Origin: an uncultured Odoribacter sp.
Lineage (GTDB): Bacteria > Bacteroidota > Bacteroidia > Bacteroidales > Marinifilaceae
Assembly: GCA_900548135.1 (NCBI GenBank)
Contig: URJC01000050.1
Location: 1-11,542 of the forward strand
Length of the DNA stretch: 11,542 bases
Reading direction: 5' to 3'
In this document: positions 6,914-11,542 of the stretch, piece after piece
Layout of the letters: each line of letters begins with the position of its first letter
Position numbering within the stretch: position 1 is the stretch's first letter
Position numbers and translations under genes: made by a program
Notes under the pieces: model-generated
The model's input: the letters and a program-made list of their open reading frames with translations, nothing else
The model's database searches: none
What the model was told of the DNA's origin: nothing

Positions 6914-7000
6914 CATAAGATTAAGTTGTATTTCAGGCATGTTTAAATCGATTTGTCTTGTGTTCAGCTTGTATAATTTTATGAATCTTAAAGGATTTCT

Positions 7001-8158
7001 ATGAAAAAAAAGGCTTTAATAACTGGTGTCACCGGACAAGATGGTGCCTATCTCTCAGAATACCTGTTAGGGCAAGGATATGAAGTACATGGAATAAAAC
7101 GGAGGGCGTCATCTTTTAATACAGAGCGGATTGATCATATTTATCAGGACCCTCATCTTCGGAATCGGGATTTTATACTGCATTACGGAGATATGACGGA
7201 TAGTATGAATATCACGGCTATTGTTCAGAAAGTCCAACCGGATGAAATTTATAACCTGGCAGCAATGAGCCATGTGAAAGTGTCTTTTGATACTCCTGAA
7301 TACACGGCTAATGCGGACGCGTTGGGTACTTTAAGGATATTGGAGGCCGTGCGTTTGTTGGGGTTAACCGGTAAAACGCGGATATATCAGGCCTCTACAT
7401 CTGAATTATATGGTTGGGTGAGGGAGACTCCACAGACCGAAAGTACTCCTTTTTATCCCCGTTCTCCTTATGCCGTTGCCAAGTTATATGGTTACTGGAT
7501 TACAGTGAATTATCGGGAAGCTTATGGGATGCATGCTAGTAATGGGATTTTGTTCAATCATGAATCTCCGGTGCGTGGAGAGACTTTTGTCACCCGTAAG
7601 GTGACGATGGCATTGAGCCGGATAGCTTTGGGAATGCAAGAGACTGTGTATTTGGGAAATTTATCCAGTAAGCGGGATTGGGGACATGCCCGCGATTATG
7701 TGAAGGCAATGCATTTGATTTTGCAGCAGGAAAAGCCCGATGATTATGTCATAGCAACAGGAGTGTCAACTTCTATCCGGGAATTTGTTAAATTGGCGGG
7801 TGAATATATTGGATTGGAGATTGTTTTTGAGGGAGAAGGGCTGGAGGAAAAGGGATATATTGCTGCTGTGGACGAGCCTGTTTTTAATGCCCGTATCGGA
7901 GAAAAGTATTTGTCCGGAATTTTGGCGAAAATGAATGGTCATACCGCAATTGTTGCTGTTGACGCTCAGTATTTCCGTCCTACGGAGGTTGATTTTTTGT
8001 TGGGAGATCCCGGAAAATCAAAGCGGATATTAGGATGGACTCCTGAGTACGACTTACCTCTTCTGGTTGCGGAAATGATGGAAAATGATATTTTGTTGGT
8101 AAGGAAAGATGATTATCTGAATCAAGGTGGATTTAAAATCAAAAATTATTTTGACTAA
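7001..8158 (+). CDS. gmd: GDP-mannose 4,6-dehydratase
   Basis: This cytoplasmic short-chain dehydrogenase-type enzyme converts GDP-D-mannose to GDP-4-keto-6-deoxy-D-mannose, the first step to GDP-L-fucose. The 385 residues fit the family (E. coli 373). Visible are the NADP-binding [14 protein letters not shown] (5-18), the arginine pair of the family-specific loop [10 protein letters not shown] (31-40), HYGDMTDS (61-68), [16 protein letters not shown] (82-97), the catalytic region STSELYG (Thr133, Glu135) and YAVAK (Tyr157, Lys161), [16 protein letters not shown] (185-200) and [11 protein letters not shown] further on. From memory, E. coli has Arg where Val191 stands. The C-terminal [18 protein letters not shown] is typical. 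The ATG at 7001 directly precedes the first strand. It heads a tight gene string that ends with fcl and a flippase. Confidence 0.96.
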   Translation: MKKKALITGVTGQDGAYLSEYLLGQGYEVHGIKRRASSFNTERIDHIYQDPHLRNRDFILHYGDMTDSMNITAIVQKVQPDEIYNLAAMSHVKVSFDTPEYTANADALGTLRILEAVRLLGLTGKTRIYQASTSELYGWVRETPQTESTPFYPRSPYAVAKLYGYWITVNYREAYGMHASNGILFNHESPVRGETFVTRKVTMALSRIALGMQETVYLGNLSSKRDWGHARDYVKAMHLILQQEKPDDYVIATGVSTSIREFVKLAGEYIGLEIVFEGEGLEEKGYIAAVDEPVFNARIGEKYLSGILAKMNGHTAIVAVDAQYFRPTEVDFLLGDPGKSKRILGWTPEYDLPLLVAEMMENDILLVRKDDYLNQGGFKIKNYFD

Positions 8159-8161
8159 TAC

Positions 8162-8167
8162 GAGGAG
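8162..8167 (+). promoter_or_regulatory. Shine-Dalgarno that fixes the next start
   Basis: GAGGAG lies 6 nt before the ATG at 8174 and 3 nt after the gmd stop. Good Shine-Dalgarno sequences are uncommon in this window, so it supports ATG 8174 over the in-frame TTG at 8168, which immediately follows the motif. Confidence 0.6.
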
Positions 8168-8173
8168 TTGATT

Positions 8174-8725
8174 ATGAAGTCTCAGAAAATGAATGTGGCC
8201 GATCGTAATAAATCTTCAATGAGTATAGGAGTTTGGTTAGGAAGGAACGCAATTTTAGGTTTTCTTGCCTTTTTGCTTATTGTATCCTGTTTTAAAAAAA
8301 TTCCTTCTTATACCTGGGTATACGATCAGTTGTTGAAAGGAAATATGAAATTGATTCACCAGTATAAAAATTTATCGTTGGATCATCGTTATGAAATGAA
8401 GTTAGGATATACTTATGCTTATCTCCGTTTTTTAAAAAGCCGGACGCCTGAGAATGCTGTTATTTTGATGCCAGGTTCAAATTCAGTTTATCATCCTAAA
8501 GACAGAAAAAGTGATTTTACAGGAGAACCGAACAATAAATTATGGGTGTCCCGTTTCTTATATCCCCGGAAAATAGTGTATGACACTGAGAAAGAAAATA
8601 AATATGCAGGGCAGATTACCCATGTCGCTATTGTTAATGGCTGGGGATATGATAAATTGTCTTATGAAGTGCCGGAGCAAGTAGAGAATACAGTGCTTCC
8701 GGTGAAGTTGAATGATAATAAATAA
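8174..8725 (+). CDS. Unrecognised single-span membrane protein in the fucose operon
   Basis: I cannot assign this 183-residue protein to a named family. A basic N-terminus with two arginines (R11, R24) precedes one membrane segment at about 20-39 (IGVWLGRNAILGFLAFLLIV). About 140 residues follow, probably on the periplasmic side. In that part, FLKSRTPENAVILMPGSNSV (86-105) and VSRFLYPRKIVY (125-136) resemble the pattern 'T-P-x-x-A-V-I ... F-L-Y-P-R' that I associate with soluble tails of glycan-assembly membrane proteins; this is from memory and not tested. VAIVNGWGYDKLSY (151-164) looks like a further beta strand and helix. The gene begins 15 nt after gmd and ends 8 nt before the multi-span membrane gene, so the two probably form a functional pair, with this one supplying an extracytoplasmic domain. 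Confidence 0.75.
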   Translation: MKSQKMNVADRNKSSMSIGVWLGRNAILGFLAFLLIVSCFKKIPSYTWVYDQLLKGNMKLIHQYKNLSLDHRYEMKLGYTYAYLRFLKSRTPENAVILMPGSNSVYHPKDRKSDFTGEPNNKLWVSRFLYPRKIVYDTEKENKYAGQITHVAIVNGWGYDKLSYEVPEQVENTVLPVKLNDNK

Positions 8726-8733
8726 GCTTAAGC

Positions 8734-10104
8734 ATGTTGCTCATAGGATTGGTGATTACGTTCTTGACAGGTCTTTCATTATTGAATCTGATATCAAGGA
8801 ATTTTTCTGTTTTAGAGAAAGCAGGTTTGTCTTTCCTGACCGGACTGGCTTTACAGACTTTGTTGATGCTTGTTATGGATGCTTTGGGACTGGGGCTGAA
8901 CAAGTTCAATATATTAACCTGTAGTGTACTCTTGTGTTTAGGATTGAATATACCTGTTTACCTGAAGCACCGGCAATGGCCGGGGACGTTCAGGCAAATT
9001 GCCGTAAAGTTGCCTTCATTGAATTTCATTTGGTTGCTGTTCATGGTTCTGGTCATTTACCTGGAGTATATGAATTTTGTAAAATGCATGTATTATCCTA
9101 CTTTTGACCGCGACAGTTTGGCCGGGTTTGATACCATCGGTTGGATTGTTTCACAGGAACATACTTTTCGTAACTTAAGCATTTTCCAAAAAGACTATGT
9201 ACCTGCCATTCAGAATGCAGGAAGCTATATCACCTATATGCCGATGTTGCAATTGAGTTATGCTTATGTCTATATATTGGGGGCAGCAACTTCAAAAATT
9301 ATACCTGCTTTGGTATTCCTGAGTTTCTTGATTTCTTTTTATGCAGTAACGAGTAAATTCGTGGGACATACCGGTGCTGCTGCGGCTACTTTTTTTGTGT
9401 TGATTACTCCTGAGATGATCGCTTTTTCTTCTCTGTCTGCAACAAATGTCATTCATGCTGCTTATGCGTCATTGGGAGTTGGCTATATGGCTTTGTGGTT
9501 TTGTGACCGGAAATCCATGTACTGGCAAATCAGTGCTGTGTTATTGGCTGCTAACCTTTGGATAAGAAATGAGGGATTGGTTTTTATCGGAGCAGCGATA
9601 CTCGCGATGCTGATTCGTAGTTGGAAAGAAAAGCCCTGGCGTTTTTTATTGAAATACGGACTTTTATGTATTTCTCCGATGGTTGTGTGGGTGTTGTTTA
9701 TGAAGATTTATGGTATTCGTGCTGAAGGTATTATTATCACTCATCCATTCTGGGATGTAGCTAAAATGGGTATGATTTGGAATTATTTTAAATCGCATTG
9801 GTTCAATCAACAATATTACGGACTTAGTTTTGCTCTTTTCGCGCTGGCCGTTATAGCTAATAGTTGGTTTCTGATCAGGAAAAAAGATCAGCTTTATTTA
9901 GTTTTGATGATTCTTTTTTCTATGTTGTTTTATATGGTGATTCTTTATCAGATAGATTATATCTGGGATTCAATACAGAATGTGTTGGCTTATTCTGCAA
10001 AACGTTTTATGTTTTGTTTTATTCCTTTGTTATGGTTATATTCGCATTGGGGAAAATTGCTATTTCAATGGTTAGAGAAGTTTTTGAATTATAAAAAGAT
10101 ATGA
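8734..10104 (+). CDS. Multi-span membrane protein, possible GT-C glycosyltransferase
   Basis: The 456-residue product has roughly ten hydrophobic segments (for example 2-20, 32-50, 56-76, 97-112, 170-205, 214-233, 262-295, 306-323, 363-380, 387-406 and 425-437). I do not recognise a named family. Features that recall GT-C enzymes, which use lipid-phosphate sugars, are an acidic pair in the first large loop after a membrane span (FDRD, 124-127), W-I-R-N-E-G (276-281) placed like the R-x-E-G of the dolichyl-phosphate-mannose transferase group, and a late Y-S-A-K-R-F-M (420-426) before a final span. An O-antigen polymerase or ligase is an alternative. It starts 8 nt after the small membrane gene, and its TGA overlaps the fcl ATG by 4 nt, so it is firmly inside the GDP-fucose operon. 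A role in adding a sugar to an exported glycan is inference. Confidence 0.8.
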   Translation: MLLIGLVITFLTGLSLLNLISRNFSVLEKAGLSFLTGLALQTLLMLVMDALGLGLNKFNILTCSVLLCLGLNIPVYLKHRQWPGTFRQIAVKLPSLNFIWLLFMVLVIYLEYMNFVKCMYYPTFDRDSLAGFDTIGWIVSQEHTFRNLSIFQKDYVPAIQNAGSYITYMPMLQLSYAYVYILGAATSKIIPALVFLSFLISFYAVTSKFVGHTGAAAATFFVLITPEMIAFSSLSATNVIHAAYASLGVGYMALWFCDRKSMYWQISAVLLAANLWIRNEGLVFIGAAILAMLIRSWKEKPWRFLLKYGLLCISPMVVWVLFMKIYGIRAEGIIITHPFWDVAKMGMIWNYFKSHWFNQQYYGLSFALFALAVIANSWFLIRKKDQLYLVLMILFSMLFYMVILYQIDYIWDSIQNVLAYSAKRFMFCFIPLLWLYSHWGKLLFQWLEKFLNYKKI

Positions 10105-11177
10105 ATAGAGAGGCAAAGATATATATTGCTGGTCATCAGGGGTTGGTGGGATCGGCTATTTTAAATAATCTTTTGGCAAAAGGATACCATAATCTGGTTT
10201 GCCGGACTCATCAGCAGCTTGATTTGACTTGTCAGCAGGCTGTTGCTGATTTTTTTGCGGCAGAGCAGCCGGAATATGTATTTCTGGCGGCGGCTAAAGT
10301 TGGGGGTATAGGTGCCAATTCTGTTTATCGGGGACAATTTATATATGAAAATCTGATGATCCAGAGCCATGTGATTCATCAGGCTTATCTGAATGGCGTA
10401 AAGAAATTACTATTTTTAGGAAGTACGTGTATTTATCCCCGCGAAGCTCCTCAGCCGATGACGGAAGACGTCCTCCTGACCAGTCCGCTGGAATATACCA
10501 ACGAACCTTATGCTTTGGCTAAAATTGCCGGAATAAAGATGTGTGAGAGTTATAATTTGCAGTATGGCACTAATTATATTGCAGTAATGCCGACCAATTT
10601 ATATGGTCCCAATGATAACTTTGACCTGGAACGTTCCCATGTATTGCCGGCAATGATGCGGAAAATGATTCTGGCAAAATATCTGAATGAGGGAAATTGG
10701 GAAGCTTTACGTAAAGATTTGTCTCTGCTGCCGGTGGAAGGTGTAGATGGGAGGGCTTCTGAGACAGAAATACGGCAGTTGTTATTGAGATATGGAATTT
10801 CTGGTAATGTTTTAGAATTGTGGGGGAGTGGAAAGCCATTGCGGGAATTTCTTTGGAGTGAAGAAATGGCTGACGCCTGTGTATATTTGATGGAAAATGT
10901 TGATTTTAGTGATTTGATCATGGGTATAGACCCGAAAGAGATCCGTAATACGCATATCAATATTGGAACGGGGAAAGAACTTACCATTTGTCAGTTGGCT
11001 GAATTAGTCAGGAGAACGGTAGGTTATAATGGGAAAGTGTCATTTAATCCGGAGAAGCCTGACGGAACTCCCCGGAAATTGACGGATGTTTCTAAACTTC
11101 ATGCTTTGGGTTGGCATCATCAGGTAGAGATTGAAGATGGGGTGGAAAGATTGTATCAGTGGTACCTGAGAAAATAA
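10101..11177 (+). CDS. fcl: GDP-L-fucose synthase (epimerase/reductase)
   Basis: This enzyme completes GDP-L-fucose synthesis by 3,5-epimerisation and NADPH reduction of the Gmd product. Seen are the nucleotide-binding IYIAGHQGLVGSAI (7-20), DLTCQQAV (41-48), VFLAAAKVGGIGANS (60-74), GSTCIYPREAPQPMTED (107-123) and EPYALAKIAG (135-144). Ser108, Tyr137 and Lys141 form the SDR triad. Cys110 and His180 sit where E. coli Fcl has its acid/base residues Cys109 and His179. The protein is 358 residues against 321 in E. coli. The extra length is an insert at about 193-236 (after MMRKMILAKYLNEGNWEALR to before VLELWGSG), which I recall as common in Bacteroidales Fcl proteins. The ATG at 10101 overlaps the previous stop by 4 nt, implying coupled translation. 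Confidence 0.96.
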   Translation: MNREAKIYIAGHQGLVGSAILNNLLAKGYHNLVCRTHQQLDLTCQQAVADFFAAEQPEYVFLAAAKVGGIGANSVYRGQFIYENLMIQSHVIHQAYLNGVKKLLFLGSTCIYPREAPQPMTEDVLLTSPLEYTNEPYALAKIAGIKMCESYNLQYGTNYIAVMPTNLYGPNDNFDLERSHVLPAMMRKMILAKYLNEGNWEALRKDLSLLPVEGVDGRASETEIRQLLLRYGISGNVLELWGSGKPLREFLWSEEMADACVYLMENVDFSDLIMGIDPKEIRNTHINIGTGKELTICQLAELVRRTVGYNGKVSFNPEKPDGTPRKLTDVSKLHALGWHHQVEIEDGVERLYQWYLRK

Positions 11178-11187
11178 ATTTCCATTT

Positions 11188-11542
11188 ATGGGTGTTGTTA
11201 TTCGTCAAAGCATTAAAGCAACCGTAATTAACTATATAGGTGCTTTTATCGGTTTTATAACGACTATGTTTGTCGTTACAAAGTTTTTATTGCCTGAGGA
11301 AATAGGTTTAACGAAAGTAATCTATGAAGCTGCTGCTTTGATTTCCGGATTGGCACAATTGGGTACATCGGCGTCTGCCATGCGTTTTTTCCCTTATTTT
11401 AAGAATCTGCAAAACAACAACAACGGCTTTTTCTTTTATTTACTGTTGATGCCATCTATTGGTGCTGTTATTTTTATTGCTGTTTTTCTACTCTTGAAAG
11501 GACCTATTGTTGATTTTTTTGTTCAGAAATCTCCTTTATTTG
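11188..11542 (+). CDS. Wzx-like polysaccharide flippase, N-terminal part (runs off window)
   Basis: From the ATG at 11188 the frame is open for 118 codons to the window edge. It reads M-G-V-V-I-R-Q-S-I-K-A-T, then a span NYIGAFIGFITTMFVVTKFL, then LPEEIGLTKVIYEAAALISG, LAQLGTSASAMRFFPYFKN, and a second clear span LLLMPSIGAVIFIAVFLLL. This is the N-terminus of the oligosaccharide flippase/PST group of the MOP exporter superfamily, which moves lipid-linked sugar units across the inner membrane. Full members have 12-14 spans and 400-500 residues, so about three quarters lies beyond the window. It begins 10 nt after fcl and is probably the fifth gene of the operon. The substrate cannot be told; fucose-containing glycan is a contextual guess. 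Confidence 0.85.
   Translation, partial: MGVVIRQSIKATVINYIGAFIGFITTMFVVTKFLLPEEIGLTKVIYEAAALISGLAQLGTSASAMRFFPYFKNLQNNNNGFFFYLLLMPSIGAVIFIAVFLLLKGPIVDFFVQKSPLF

Noticed and set aside
6880..7000. Invertible capsule promoter or UpxY-type control ahead of the gmd operon
   Set aside because: No inverted repeats flank the -7 box, and no UpxY/UpxZ-like gene or recombinase is present.
6822..7004. 60-codon plus-strand frame before gmd
   Set aside because: It contains the terminator hairpin and the gmd promoter box, starts inside the terminator stem, and its residues show no family pattern. It is intergenic DNA that happens to lack stops.
8712..8924. Plus-strand frame overlapping the start of the multi-span membrane gene, and other overlapping frames on both strands
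   Set aside because: They lie wholly within or across clear genes, lack family motifs, and their composition is that of an out-of-frame shadow.
11188..11542. Asn run (four AAC codons, 11413-11424) in the flippase as a phase-variable repeat
   Set aside because: Only four triplet units, in frame, within a cytoplasmic loop; changes would not shift the frame.

Overview
The window looks like a chromosomal segment of a Bacteroidota species, most likely order Bacteroidales. This rests on the protein types (PCMD-domain surface lipoprotein, M56/TonB hybrid, the long form of GDP-fucose synthase), on four gene starts preceded by the Bacteroidetes -7 promoter box TAnnTTTG, and on mostly absent Shine-Dalgarno sequences. 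I cannot place genus or species from the sequence alone. No rRNA, tRNA, CRISPR array, insertion sequence or phage gene is visible, and no gene-free stretch exceeds about 225 bases.

Layout. (1) 1-1073, plus strand: the C-terminal end of a bactofilin, then kdsB, which activates Kdo for lipopolysaccharide. (2) 1098-1133: a 13-bp hairpin between convergent kdsB and frr. (3) 1146-1709, minus strand: frr (ribosome recycling factor) with its own promoter near 1813-1820. (4) 1929-3162, minus strand: an M56 (BlaR1/MecR1-like) metallopeptidase fused to a TonB C-terminal domain. It is broken by a +1 frameshift near 2898-2901 and lacks the usual first membrane segment. A pair of matching inverted repeats at 3175-3209 looks like a repressor operator, but no blaI/mecI gene is present. 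(5) 3388-4644, plus strand: a U32-family protein of the TrhP/YegQ type. (6) 4806-6802, plus strand: a PCMD lipoprotein overlapping by 4 nt with an outer-membrane beta-barrel gene, closed by a strong terminator. (7) 7001-11542, plus strand: gmd, a small single-span protein, a multi-span membrane protein resembling GT-C glycosyltransferases, fcl, and the start of a Wzx-like flippase. These are tightly packed and probably one operon.

How the genes fit together. Gmd and Fcl convert GDP-mannose to GDP-L-fucose. The two unrecognised membrane genes between them are probably involved in assembling or modifying a glycan, and the flippase would move lipid-linked glycan across the inner membrane. kdsB also serves the envelope. 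frr and the U32 gene are housekeeping translation and RNA genes.

I do not see a clearly new defence or mobile system. The points most worth following up are the damaged M56/TonB sensor with an orphan operator, the two-gene membrane cassette inside the gmd-fcl pair, and the coupled PCMD/beta-barrel pair.
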